From positions 5,580,001 to 5,644,000 of the forward strand of contig CP099652.1 of assembly GCA_024123955.1 (NCBI GenBank): a stretch of 64,000 nt of DNA, written 5' to 3'. The notes below the pieces were generated by a model, which saw nothing but the letters and a program-made list of their open reading frames with translations, was not told the origin of the DNA and ran no database searches. Of the stretch, positions 42,290-51,267 are shown one piece after another. This DNA is from Oxalobacteraceae bacterium OTU3CINTB1 (GTDB lineage Bacteria > Pseudomonadota > Gammaproteobacteria > Burkholderiales > Burkholderiaceae_D). Each line of letters starts with the position of its first letter. Positions within the stretch are counted from its first letter, which is position 1. Both the position numbers and the translations under genes were made by a program.

Positions 42290-45184
42290 TTAGTACTTCA
42301 CGCGCATCGTCAGGAAGAACTGGCGACCGTTTTTGTAGACCGAACGTGGCTGGTCTTCGTTGAGCGCATAGTACTTCAGCTTCGGATCGTTCAGGTTACG
42401 CATGTCCAGCGAGAAGCCGATCTTCTCGCTGAATTTGTAACCCAGCGACGCGTTCAGGTAACCCATGCCGACCTGGTTGAACTCCGTGCCGCGATCCAGG
42501 CCCACGTACGAATCCGAACGGTAGCTGTACGTCAGGCGGGCGTTGAAACGCTCGTCCTCGTAGAACGCGCTGGCGTTGTAAGTGCGCTTCGACGAACCGA
42601 GCACCTTGGCGCCGCTGCTGTCGCTGGCGTTGGTGAAGGTGGCGTTACCGTCGATACCGAAGTAGCCGAACAGCGGCTGCTGATACGACAGCTCGATGCC
42701 CTTGACCTTGCCGGTGCTGTTGATCGGCGAAGAGATCAGGTACTGCGCATCGAAGCCGTTAGGATCGGTGACCTTGGTCGCCTCGGTGTAGGTGCGGTAG
42801 GTGCCCACACGGGTGCCCTGGCCGATGTAATTGGTCAGGTCCATGTAGTAGACACTGGCCGACACCAGCGAACGCGGTGCGAAGTAGTATTCCAGCGAGG
42901 CGTCGAAGTTGTTCGACGTGATGGGCTTCAGATCCGGATTACCGCCCGAACCGGAACCGACGCCGCCCTTGGCCGCCGGTGGCGTCAGGGTGAAGGTGCC
43001 GACCAGCGACGAGAAGTCCGGACGCGTCATGGTGCGCGACAGCGCGAAGCGGGCCACCAGATCCTTGCTCAGTTCCAGACGCAGGTTGGCGCTCGGCAGG
43101 TAGTCGTTGTAGGTGTGTTCGACGGTGGTCGGCTTGAAGATGCCGAACGCCGACGTGTAGACCACGCCCGGCTGGCCGGCCGGCGTATCGCCCGGCATGC
43201 CGACATTGCTGACGGCGCGTTCCTTGGTCTGCACATAGCGCACGCCGACGTTGCCGCTCCAGCCTTCGCCTTCGAAGTTACCCTGCACGTAGGCGGCGCG
43301 GTTCTTTTCCTTCAGGTTGAACTCATTGCCGAAGTCTTCACGCGTGCCGTCGGTGGCGCGGTTGGCGAACAGCTTGGAGAACGCCGCCAGCTGCTCGGCG
43401 GTGTAGCGGAAGATCCCGCGCGGGAAATTGCCACCCAGGCCGCTGGCGTAATTCGATGGATACGACGCGCCCGCGGCAGGCCAGTTGGCCGGGTTGTACG
43501 GCGAGTTGGCGCCGTTGATGCAGCTGTACTGGGTCGGCAGCGGCGCGGCCCAGAAGAAGCCAGGGCCGCCGGCGGCGTCGGTGCGGGTCGAGCAGGTCGG
43601 GCCCTGGCCGACGACGTTGTCCGAATAGCGATCGTGGTCGGCGCCGCGCACGCCGAACTTCAGCAGCTTGAGCGGACCGGCTTCGAGCTGGAAGTCGCTG
43701 TCCAGTTGCAGCCATTTTTCCTTGTCGGTGACGGTGACGTTCTGGTCGCCGAACATCCAGCTGAAGCCACTGGTGGCGTCGGTGCCGGGCGTGGCGGCCG
43801 GATTGTTATTGAAGGAGAAGTCGGCCGCCGTGCCGGTGCCGTTCAACTTGTACGAGGCGCCGGTGCCGGTGGCGCCGTTCCAGGCGATGACGTCCTGGAC
43901 CGGGGTCTTGCCCTCGCCCTTCGAGCTGCCGGCCTTGCCGTAGAAGGTCAGGCTCTCGGAGGCGCGCCATTTCCCGTCCAGCGCGACGAACTTGGCGGTC
44001 GCTTCCGCGCCGGGACGCGAGATCTGGTCGTACTCGTTGTAGTTGGTGCCTGCCACCGGCGCGAAGTTCGCGCTGACCAGGGTCTTGACGCCGTTCTGGG
44101 TCTTGACCACATAGCCCGGCAGCGGCGCCTGGCCGTTGCCCTGGTTGATGATGGCGCCGCCGTTGAGCAGGTAGTTGTCGTTGGTGTTCGAGGCCTTCAA
44201 GGTCGAGCTGAAACCGGTCAGGTCGAAGTTCAGGTCGCGGCTCGGCTTGAATTGCAGGTCGATCAAACCGCCCTGGCGCTTACGCTCCTGCTGGAACAGC
44301 GAGGCGCCCAGGAAGCCGGGATAGTAGGCGTTGGCCAGGTCCGGATGGGCGAGCGCCATCGGGCTGCCAGGCAGAATCTTGTCGTAGGACAGCGCTTCCT
44401 GGCCATCGCGGCGCAGGTGGCGTTCTTCCGAGAACACTTGCAGCAAGGCGCCAAAGGTTTTCTGCTCGTTCTTCCAGTTCAGCAAAGCGCTGAATTGCGG
44501 ATCGGTCTTTTTCGGCAGATCGGCGTACACCGCGCCCAGCGACACTTCGCCGGTGAAGTTCTCCTTGAATTCGAGCGGCTTGCGGCTGATGATGTTGACC
44601 GAGCCGGCCACGCCGCCCTCGACCAGGTTCGCTTCCGAGCTCTTGTGCACGACCACCGAACCGACCAGCTCCGACGGCACCAGCGTGTAGCTGACGCTGC
44701 GGCCGACCTGGGTGGTCTGGTTCAAAATGAACCAGTCGCCGGAGGCCACGTTGTGGCCGTTGAACAGGGTCTGGGTCAGGTTGGGATTGGTGCCGCGCAT
44801 CGACACGCGGTCGTTCTCGTCGAAGCCGCCTTCGCTGGCGCCGGCGTTGCTGACGTTGACGCCGGGCACGCGCTGCAGGGAGTCGGCGACGTTTTTATCG
44901 GGCATCTTGCCGATGTCTTCGGCCGTGATCACCTCCAGGTGCGACTCCGCATTTTTCTTTTGGTTCAGCGACTGTTGCAGGGCCGCACGAATGCCCTGCA
45001 CCTGGACGGTTTGCATTTCCTCGCCGTCCTTCTTGCCGGCGTCGGCCTGAGCCTGCGCCTGGGCCTGCGCTTGGGCCGACCACGACATGCCCAGCACCAT
45101 CAGGCCCACCGCTGCGGCGATCGGCGTCAACTGCTCGACCGCGCTGCGTGGCATGTTCGTCTTACCTGGCAGATTCTCTTTCAT
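42290..45184 (-). CDS. TonB-dependent receptor, probably for chitooligosaccharides
   Basis: A 964-residue outer-membrane transporter. A signal region with an unusual AQ repeat (AQAQAQAQAQ) precedes the plug domain (IRAALQQSLNQKKNAESHLEVITAEDIGKMPDKNVADSLQRVPGV), then a 22-stranded barrel ending in the outer-membrane signature FLTMRVKY. It resembles the large TonB receptors of Xanthomonas and Caulobacter glycan loci. The operon with a chitinase and divergence from a NagR-like gene suggest uptake of chitin fragments; this is context, not direct evidence. Confidence 0.9.
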   Translation of the reverse strand: MKENLPGKTNMPRSAVEQLTPIAAAVGLMVLGMSWSAQAQAQAQAQADAGKKDGEEMQTVQVQGIRAALQQSLNQKKNAESHLEVITAEDIGKMPDKNVADSLQRVPGVNVSNAGASEGGFDENDRVSMRGTNPNLTQTLFNGHNVASGDWFILNQTTQVGRSVSYTLVPSELVGSVVVHKSSEANLVEGGVAGSVNIISRKPLEFKENFTGEVSLGAVYADLPKKTDPQFSALLNWKNEQKTFGALLQVFSEERHLRRDGQEALSYDKILPGSPMALAHPDLANAYYPGFLGASLFQQERKRQGGLIDLQFKPSRDLNFDLTGFSSTLKASNTNDNYLLNGGAIINQGNGQAPLPGYVVKTQNGVKTLVSANFAPVAGTNYNEYDQISRPGAEATAKFVALDGKWRASESLTFYGKAGSSKGEGKTPVQDVIAWNGATGTGASYKLNGTGTAADFSFNNNPAATPGTDATSGFSWMFGDQNVTVTDKEKWLQLDSDFQLEAGPLKLLKFGVRGADHDRYSDNVVGQGPTCSTRTDAAGGPGFFWAAPLPTQYSCINGANSPYNPANWPAAGASYPSNYASGLGGNFPRGIFRYTAEQLAAFSKLFANRATDGTREDFGNEFNLKEKNRAAYVQGNFEGEGWSGNVGVRYVQTKERAVSNVGMPGDTPAGQPGVVYTSAFGIFKPTTVEHTYNDYLPSANLRLELSKDLVARFALSRTMTRPDFSSLVGTFTLTPPAAKGGVGSGSGGNPDLKPITSNNFDASLEYYFAPRSLVSASVYYMDLTNYIGQGTRVGTYRTYTEATKVTDPNGFDAQYLISSPINSTGKVKGIELSYQQPLFGYFGIDGNATFTNASDSSGAKVLGSSKRTYNASAFYEDERFNARLTYSYRSDSYVGLDRGTEFNQVGMGYLNASLGYKFSEKIGFSLDMRNLNDPKLKYYALNEDQPRSVYKNGRQFFLTMRVKY

Positions 45185-45332
45185 TTACTCCCCCTTGATT
45201 GCGGCCTGTTTTTTTGGAAAGGCCCGTGCTGTTTTAACGTCGATCGTTTCGCCGGTCATCGCCGCCGCGATGTCATGCAGATCCCTTTTTACAACCTTAT
45301 ACAAAACCAATTCAACGCCAATATACCGCAGT

Positions 45333-45486
45333 ACCAATACCAGAATACTACCAATTGCCATATTTTTTTCATATGTTGTGCGAAGTACACATACCAATTC
45401 CCTCTTCGTTGCAGGGGAGCATCTATAGGGCCGTGCGGTCCACAGTAAAACCAGTGTGATACCAGCACGCTGGTTCTTTTTGGTAT
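45333..45486. promoter_or_regulatory. Candidate GntR operators between TonB receptor and GntR gene
   Basis: In the 380-base gap (45185-45564) there are several ACCA-type sites: TACCAATACCAG with AATACTACCA (45332-45353), and the exact palindrome ACCAGC-AC-GCTGGT (45461-45474). ATACCA (45460-45465) also pairs with TGGTAT (45481-45486). AATACCAG matches the site in the nag promoter at 30733. I see no other gene in this gap. Confidence 0.5.
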
Positions 45487-45564
45487 TATCAAAACAGGTA
45501 AGACAACTACCGGGTAGAGACCAATTCACGGCGGCCCGGCCCGGGATGAGGGGAGACGAAACGG

Positions 45565-46305
45565 ATGACACCGCTTGCAGAGATCATGCACACGCTGGGA
45601 CAAGGCAGCAGCCAGCCGCTCTACCAGCGCCTTCAACGGGCGCTGCGCACGGCCATCGACCAGCGGGTGTTCGGGCCCGACGAAGCGCTGCCGGCCGAGC
45701 GGCACCTGGCGGCCGATCTGTCGATCTCTCGCATCACGGTCAGGAAAGCGATCGACGGCCTGGTCGACGAGGGACTGCTGGTGCGGCGGCCCGGTTCGGG
45801 CAACTTCATCAACACGCGGATCGAGAAGAATTTCGCCAAGCTGACATCGTTTTCGGAGGACATGCGGGCGCGCGGACGGACGCCGCGCAGCGTGTGGCTC
45901 AAGCGGTCCGAGGGGACGGTGACGCCGGAGGAGGCGCTCAGGCTGCGGCTCAGTCCCGGGGCTGCCGTGTACCGGTTTCACCGTATCCGGTATGCGGACG
46001 ACATCCCGATGTGCATCGAGTACGCCACCGTCGTCGCGACCTGTTTGCCGTCGCTGGAGTCGGTGCAGGTGTCGATGTACGAGGCGCTGGAGCACGCGCA
46101 CAACCGGCCGGTGCGCGCGCTGCAGCGATTGAGCGCGCTGCTGCTCGACGAGGAGCAGGCGGCGCTGCTCCAGGCCCGGGCCGGGGATGCGGGGTTGGCG
46201 GTGGAACGCTTGGGTTTTCTGCGCGACGGCCGCGCGGTGGAGTTTTGCCGCTCGTATTTTCGCGGCGATCTATACGATTTTGTGGCGGAGCTGAACGCGG
46301 CTTAG
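45565..46305 (+). CDS. GntR-family (UTRA) regulator, NagR-like
   Basis: A 246-residue paralogue of the 31734 regulator. The DNA-binding part reads LYQRLQRALRTAIDQRVFGPDEALPAERHLAADLSISRITVRKAIDGL, and the UTRA part has FAKLTSFSEDMRARGRTP and FCRSYFRGDLYDFVAEL. GGGGAG lies before the ATG. It is divergent from the TonB receptor gene and probably represses it in response to an amino-sugar phosphate (inference). Its stop is only 5 bases from the convergent oxidoreductase stop. Confidence 0.88.
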   Translation: MTPLAEIMHTLGQGSSQPLYQRLQRALRTAIDQRVFGPDEALPAERHLAADLSISRITVRKAIDGLVDEGLLVRRPGSGNFINTRIEKNFAKLTSFSEDMRARGRTPRSVWLKRSEGTVTPEEALRLRLSPGAAVYRFHRIRYADDIPMCIEYATVVATCLPSLESVQVSMYEALEHAHNRPVRALQRLSALLLDEEQAALLQARAGDAGLAVERLGFLRDGRAVEFCRSYFRGDLYDFVAELNAA

Positions 46306-46310
46306 GCGAT

Positions 46311-47234
46311 CTACGCCGCTGCGGCGGTCGCACCGAAGATCAGCGACTGGTGCGCCGACACGCCGGCGAGCGTTCCGTCGGCCGCCGCCAACGCCACATT
46401 GCCCGCCATGCGCGCCGCGTCGCCGCACGCGTACACGCCGGCGACGCTGGTCGCCTTCATCGCGTCGGTGCGCACATACATGCCCATCGGGCCCTGCTCC
46501 AGTTCACAGCCCAACTGCTCGGCCATCGGACTGCCGCTATGCATGCGGCTGACGACGAACAGACCTGCCATCTCCAACGCCCGCCCATCCTGCAATTCAA
46601 CCGTCGCCTGCCCGGTGATCGCCTTGACCGGCGTGCGCTCGATTGCCACGCCGCGCTGCTCCAACGACGCCAACTGCTCCGCGTCCGGCTCGAAAGCGCC
46701 ATTGAGTATCAACGTCACCTGCCCCCAATCGGGCAGCATCATCGCATGATGCATCGACAGCGGCCCGGTGGCCAGCACGCCGATGCGTCCCTCCATCAGC
46801 TCATAGCCATGGCAGTAAGGGCAGTGGAACACGGTGCCGCCCCAGCGCTCCGCCAAACCCGGCACCGGCGGCAGTTCGTCGACCACGCCGGTGGCCAGCA
46901 CCAGACGCTGCGCGTTGTAGGCGGCGCCGTCCTGCAAGGTCACGCGGAAGCCCTGCTCCACCTTCTCCGCCCGCTGCGCCGAGCCTTCGATCCAGCGCAC
47001 GGTCGGATACTTCATCACCTGCTCGCGGCCGTCGTTGGCGATGGCCGCCGCCTCGCGGCCATCGTGGCCGAGGAAGCCGTGCGAATGCCGCGCATAGCGG
47101 TTGCGGCGCTGGCCGGCGTCGATCACCAGGACGCGGCGGCGGGCGCGCGCCAGCTGCATCGCGGCGGACAGGCCGGCATAGCTGCCGCCGATGACGATGA
47201 CGTCGAATTCAGTGCTCGGATGTGGGATGTGCAT
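46311..47234 (-). CDS. FAD-dependent disulfide oxidoreductase, thioredoxin-reductase-like
   Basis: A 307-residue flavoprotein. DVIVIGGSYAGLSAAMQLARARRRVLVID is the FAD dinucleotide fold, VFHCPYCHGYE carries a CxxC redox motif, and VAGVYACGDAA is the second FAD motif. The NADPH loop (RIGVLATGPLSMHHAMML) lacks the classic GxGxxA pattern, as in other members of this bacterial group, so the electron donor is uncertain. GGAG precedes the ATG. The start overlaps the 3' end of the Rrf2 gene by 26 bases, so the regulator and enzyme form one unit. Confidence 0.88.
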   Translation of the reverse strand: MHIPHPSTEFDVIVIGGSYAGLSAAMQLARARRRVLVIDAGQRRNRYARHSHGFLGHDGREAAAIANDGREQVMKYPTVRWIEGSAQRAEKVEQGFRVTLQDGAAYNAQRLVLATGVVDELPPVPGLAERWGGTVFHCPYCHGYELMEGRIGVLATGPLSMHHAMMLPDWGQVTLILNGAFEPDAEQLASLEQRGVAIERTPVKAITGQATVELQDGRALEMAGLFVVSRMHSGSPMAEQLGCELEQGPMGMYVRTDAMKATSVAGVYACGDAARMAGNVALAAADGTLAGVSAHQSLIFGATAAAA

Positions 47235-47673
47235 GGGAGGCTCCTTTGTGCTTGGCGTATCCGTCGTTGAAGCGGGCCGACAAATCGGCCAGCGTGACGT
47301 CCTTGAAACGCTCGATCAGCAAAGCCTCGGCCTCGTCGAAGGCGCTGGAAAGCGCGTCGTTGACGGCGCGCTCCACCAGGCACTCCGGTTGCTCGCTGCG
47401 GTTCCCCATCGCGAACACCGTGGGCGAACCGACCGCCTCGTAGATGTCGCGCAGGGTCACCTGGCGCAGGTTGCAGGTAATGGTCCAGCCGCCGCCGTGG
47501 CCCTTGTCAGAACCGACGTAGCCACGCTCGCGCAGGCCCGCCAGCACACGGCGCACCAGCACCGGATTGGTGCCCAGGAAGCCGGCCAGCTCGTCCGAGG
47601 TGAACGGCCGGTCGGCGTGCGCCATGTGCAGCAGCACGTGCAGGATGGAGGATAGTTTGCTGTCTCGTCTCAT
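47209..47673 (-). CDS. Rrf2-family transcriptional regulator
   Basis: A 154-residue winged-helix regulator: MRRDSKLSSILHVLLHMAHADRPFTSDELAGFLGTNPVLVRRVLAGLRERGYV. It has only two cysteines (ITCNL and PECLVE) and thus not the three-cysteine iron-sulfur cluster of IscR or NsrR; it may be a thiol sensor like YwnA/CymR-type proteins. The start is at 47673. An imperfect inverted repeat ATGTA...TACAT (47672-47692) overlaps the start and may be its own operator. It probably controls the overlapping FAD oxidoreductase gene. Confidence 0.85.
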   Translation of the reverse strand: MRRDSKLSSILHVLLHMAHADRPFTSDELAGFLGTNPVLVRRVLAGLRERGYVGSDKGHGGGWTITCNLRQVTLRDIYEAVGSPTVFAMGNRSEQPECLVERAVNDALSSAFDEAEALLIERFKDVTLADLSARFNDGYAKHKGASHAHPTSEH

Positions 47674-47695
47674 GTAACTAATGATAGTACATAAT

Positions 47696-47806
47696 CCGGG
47701 GTCAGGTCCACCATTTCTACACGACCTCATGAGTTAGTCCGTCAAACCGGCAATTTTTCGGACCAACGGTCCAGCCCGTGTAGAAATGGCGGACCTGACC
47801 CCGGAG
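47696..47806. repeat. Long palindromic intergenic repeat, family B, copy 3
   Basis: Left arm 47696-47723 (CCGGGGTCAGGTCC...CTACACG) and right arm 47777-47804 pair at 27 of 28 positions, separated by 53 bases. It lies between the M16 peptidase stop and the start of the Rrf2 gene. Confidence 0.9.
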
Positions 47807-47816
47807 TTGCTTTTGG

Positions 47817-50600
47817 CTATTTTTTGGCTTTGGACTCGTCGCCGGCCACAATCACCGTCAGCTTGGCCGGGTCGATGGCTTTGCGGAAGGCGGCGTTGAC
47901 TTGCGCCAGGGTGGCCGCTTTCAGCTTGTCCTCGTATTCCTTGCTCCAGCTGTAGGTGCGGTTCAGGTACAGGTTGCGCGTCCAGCCGGCGGCCAGCACT
48001 TCGTCCTTGGAGCGGTTCTGGATGCGCTGCTGCAGCAGCCCGGATTTGGCGCCCGCCAGTTCCGCCGCCGTGAAGCCTTCCTTCACCGCCCGGTCCAGTT
48101 CTTCCCTGATTGCCGCCCGCAGTTTTTTCAGGTTCTGCGGCGCGGCGATGGCGCTGACCTCGAAGCTGCCGGCGCGGTCGATTTCGCCCGCCTGCAAGCC
48201 GGTGCCGCCGCCATACGACAAGCCGTCCTTCTGGCGGATGCGGTCCATCAGCCGCGATTTCAATCCGCCGTCGCCGAAGATGTAGTTGGCCAGGTCCAGC
48301 AGCGGATAGTCAGGATCGTTGACATTCAAGTCGAGGTTCAGGCGCGCGGTGTAGAAGCCGTTTTCCTTTTCCGGCGCGTTGATCATTTTGACGATCGGCG
48401 GCTTGTCGGCGTTGACGCGGGTGATCGGCGCGTAGGAGACCTTGCTGTCCCAGCCCGAGAACACATCCTCGATGGTTTTGCTGACCACGGCCTTGTCAAA
48501 GTCGCCGACGACCGCGATCTCGCCATGACTGGCGCCGAAGTATTTGCGGTGGAAAGCCACCACGTCCTCCAGCTTGAGCGCTTTGACCTCCGCCAGTTGC
48601 TCGTCCACCGACGGCGTCGCGCGCACGTCGCCTTTCGGGTAAGGGTTGAAGTACCGGTCTATTTCCGTGCTGGCCAGCGACTGCGGTTCGTTGCGCGATG
48701 CTTCGATCCCGACCAGCCATTGCTGGCGCAACTGCTCGAACTCCGCCGCCGGGAAGCTGGCGTCCTTCACCACGTGCGCGGCCAGCCGCAGCGCCGCGTC
48801 CAGATTCGGACCGGTGGTTTCAAAGTTAAACGGGCCGCCGGAGATTTTCAGCTTGGCGAAGGCGTCGGACAATTGCTCGCGCGTGAACTTGTCGGTGCCG
48901 CGCATGAGCATCGCGGCGGCGGCGGCGGCGGCGACGTTGGTGTTGAACAGATTCTTCTCGTCGCCCCAGTGCAGCGACATGTTGACCGACACCGCCTCGC
49001 CGCGATTCTTCTTCGGCAGCAGCGCCACCCGCAGGCCGCCGATGGTCTTGATCTCGGTGCGGGCGTTGATGTTGTCCTGGCTCGGATCGAACACCTCGGA
49101 CGTCAGCACGCTGTCCTTGCCCTTGAAGTCTTTCATCACCTCGGCCACGCTTGGCGCGGCCGGGATCTCGGCGCGCTGCGGATTGTCCTCGGGGATGAAG
49201 GTGCCGACGGTGCGGTTGTCGCGTTTCAGGTAGCGCGCGGCGGCGGCGCTGACCTGCTCCGCCGTGATCGTCGGCAGCTTGTCGCGGTCAAGGAACAGCA
49301 GGCGCCAGTCGCCCAGCGCGATCTCCTCGGACAAGGTCACGCCGACCTTTTGCGGATCGTTGAGCGACTTCTCGATGCCGTTGGCGACGTTGCGGCGCAC
49401 GCGCTCCATTTCCTCGGCCGTCGGCGGCGTCTTGGCGAAGCCCTCCACCGTCGCGATCAGCGCGTCGCGCACCGGCTCCAGCGGCTCGCCGGCCTTAACC
49501 ATGGCGCCGATCAATTGCAGCCCGGGCGCGTAGCCGGTCTGGGGGAAGCTGAACACCTGCGCCGCCTTGCCGGTTTCCACCAGCGCCTTGTGCAGGCGGC
49601 CGGTCGGCGTGTCGCCGAGGATCTCGGACATGAAACTGAGGGCGTCGCTATCCTCCTGCAGCGCGGACGGGATCTTGTAGCCGAGGACCAGCAGCTGCAT
49701 GTCGCCCTTGCGGCGCACGACGAAACTGCGCTCGCCGTCCTGGGTCGGTTCGACCGTCCAGAATGGCGGCAGCACGCGCTTGGGTTTCGGGATCGCGCCG
49801 AACGATTTGCCGATCCACGCCAGCGTTTGCGCCGGATCGAATTTACCGGCCACCAGCAGCACCGCGTTGTCCGGCTGGTAGTAGGTGCGGTAGAACTTCT
49901 GCAGATTGTCGATCTTGACGTTTTCAATGTCGCTGCGGTTGCCGATGGTGTCGCGGCCGTAGCTATGCCAGTCGTAGGCGACGCTCTCCATGCGCTTGAG
50001 CAGGACGCCGAACGGGCTGTTCTCGCCGCTCTCGTACTCGTTGCGCACGACCGTCATTTCCGAGTCCAGGTCCTTGCGGGCGATGAAGGAGTTCACCATG
50101 CGGTCGGCTTCCATGTCGAGCGCCCACTTCAGGTTCTCGGGGCTGGCCTGGAACACCTCGTAGTAGTTGGTGCGGTCGAAGGAGGTGGTGCCGTTGAAGT
50201 CCATGCCGCGGTTGGCGAATTCCTGCGGGATGCTGCCGTTCTTCGGCGAGCCTTTGAACAGCATGTGTTCGAGCAGGTGGGCCATGCCGGTCTCGCCATA
50301 GTTCTCGTGGCGCGAGCCGACCAGGTAGGTGACATTGACAGTGACCGTCGGCTTGGAGGCGTCCGGGAACAGCAGCACTTTCAAGCCGTTGGGCAGCCGG
50401 TATTCGGTGATGCCTTCCACCGACGGTCCCTTGACCACGCCAGCCGGCAGTTTGATCGCGGCGGCGTTGGCCGGCGCGTTCGAGGTGGCGTTGGCCGTGG
50501 CAACTGCGGGCGCGCCCCAGGCGGTGCCGGTGGCGGCGAAGGACAGACCGCACAGCATCATGCTGGCGACGGCTGCGTGTTTCAAACGGCTGTTGTTCAT
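47817..50600 (-). CDS. M16-family zinc metallopeptidase, exported, two-domain
   Basis: A 927-residue exported protease with a signal peptide (ending TAWGA). The N-terminal half has the inverted zinc motif HLLEH at residues 108-112 (ETGMAHLLEHMLFKG) and the distal Glu in VVRNEYESG. The C-terminal half is a second M16 fold without the motif (AAAAAAAMLMRGTDKFT at the equivalent place), the usual active/inactive pairing of pitrilysin-type single-chain enzymes. It likely degrades peptides in the periplasm. Confidence 0.92.
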   Translation of the reverse strand: MNNSRLKHAAVASMMLCGLSFAATGTAWGAPAVATANATSNAPANAAAIKLPAGVVKGPSVEGITEYRLPNGLKVLLFPDASKPTVTVNVTYLVGSRHENYGETGMAHLLEHMLFKGSPKNGSIPQEFANRGMDFNGTTSFDRTNYYEVFQASPENLKWALDMEADRMVNSFIARKDLDSEMTVVRNEYESGENSPFGVLLKRMESVAYDWHSYGRDTIGNRSDIENVKIDNLQKFYRTYYQPDNAVLLVAGKFDPAQTLAWIGKSFGAIPKPKRVLPPFWTVEPTQDGERSFVVRRKGDMQLLVLGYKIPSALQEDSDALSFMSEILGDTPTGRLHKALVETGKAAQVFSFPQTGYAPGLQLIGAMVKAGEPLEPVRDALIATVEGFAKTPPTAEEMERVRRNVANGIEKSLNDPQKVGVTLSEEIALGDWRLLFLDRDKLPTITAEQVSAAAARYLKRDNRTVGTFIPEDNPQRAEIPAAPSVAEVMKDFKGKDSVLTSEVFDPSQDNINARTEIKTIGGLRVALLPKKNRGEAVSVNMSLHWGDEKNLFNTNVAAAAAAAMLMRGTDKFTREQLSDAFAKLKISGGPFNFETTGPNLDAALRLAAHVVKDASFPAAEFEQLRQQWLVGIEASRNEPQSLASTEIDRYFNPYPKGDVRATPSVDEQLAEVKALKLEDVVAFHRKYFGASHGEIAVVGDFDKAVVSKTIEDVFSGWDSKVSYAPITRVNADKPPIVKMINAPEKENGFYTARLNLDLNVNDPDYPLLDLANYIFGDGGLKSRLMDRIRQKDGLSYGGGTGLQAGEIDRAGSFEVSAIAAPQNLKKLRAAIREELDRAVKEGFTAAELAGAKSGLLQQRIQNRSKDEVLAAGWTRNLYLNRTYSWSKEYEDKLKAATLAQVNAAFRKAIDPAKLTVIVAGDESKAKK

Positions 50601-50698
50601 GGTGTCTCGCTAAAAACGAATGAACAGGCAGCATAGCCCCACCCCGCTGACGTGGGTAGTGGCAAAAACGAAATTTTTCTGAGGGGAGACTTAAGTGC

Positions 50699-51031
50699 TT
50701 ACTTCTCGGGGACCAGACAAGCGTCGACCATTTGCAGGTCGTTATCCTTGGCGAACGAGATCACGAAGTGGTACGCCAGCGGCTCCAGGCCGCGCAGCTT
50801 GCCGTTGACGACCACCGACTTGACGCCGTTGACCACCGTCGGCGTGACGTACGGCGAGAACTGCAGATGGGAGTCGCGTCCGCCGCCGTAGCCTTCCGGC
50901 TTGAAGCAGGACATCACGCCGCACAGCCGCTCGGCCCAGTCGCTGGGACGGAACTGCCTGCCATTGCTGGTGAGGCCAAGGATGAAGAACGATTCTTGCT
51001 GTTCTGCCGGTTTTTGAACTGACTCTGCCAT
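50699..51031 (-). CDS. DUF3579 family protein
   Basis: A 110-residue cytosolic protein. FRPSDWAERLCGVMSCF, followed by LQFSPYVTPTVVNGVKSVVV and FVISFAKDNDLQMVDACLV, is the DUF3579 pattern, a family largely restricted to Betaproteobacteria and of unknown function. The ATG at 51031 is chosen because the family begins about there. No operon partner. Confidence 0.85.
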   Translation of the reverse strand: MAESVQKPAEQQESFFILGLTSNGRQFRPSDWAERLCGVMSCFKPEGYGGGRDSHLQFSPYVTPTVVNGVKSVVVNGKLRGLEPLAYHFVISFAKDNDLQMVDACLVPEK

Positions 51032-51123
51032 GAGCGGGGGCTTGTGGGTAGATACTTGTTGGTAACAAGAATGCGTGGAAAGTCCCGGCGAGGTGCGCCG
51101 GGCGGATATCATTCTAGAAGAAT

Positions 51124-51162
51124 CTTACGTATTATATCTTATAGAAGACCTAAATACGTAAG
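51124..51162. other. AT-rich inverted repeat in intergenic region
   Basis: CTTACGTATT (51124-51133) and AATACGTAAG (51153-51162) are exact 10-base inverted repeats with a 19-base spacer. A second pair, TTGGTGC (51202-51208) and GCACCAA (51226-51232), follows. Both lie in the 236-base gap between the DUF3579 gene and the 51268 gene. They could be an operator or structured RNA; I see no ORF. Confidence 0.4.
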
Positions 51163-51267
51163 TCGTTGATTTCAATCGACCTTTCCTCACACATAACCAA
51201 ATTGGTGCAGAAAACTCATCATTCCGCACCAAGGCAATACCGCTATTGTACCCTGCTCCGCGTCCTT

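Noticed and set aside
45040..45080. Tandem GCCTGCGCTTGG-like repeats
   Set aside because: They encode the AQ repeat in the receptor's signal region and are explained by the coding sequence.
43115..45448. 777-codon plus-strand open frame opposite the TonB receptor
   Set aside because: Antisense to a well-supported receptor gene; no recognisable domain. Similar long antisense frames at 47901-50636, 58900-61758, 26337-27959 and 9198-10679 were rejected on the same grounds.
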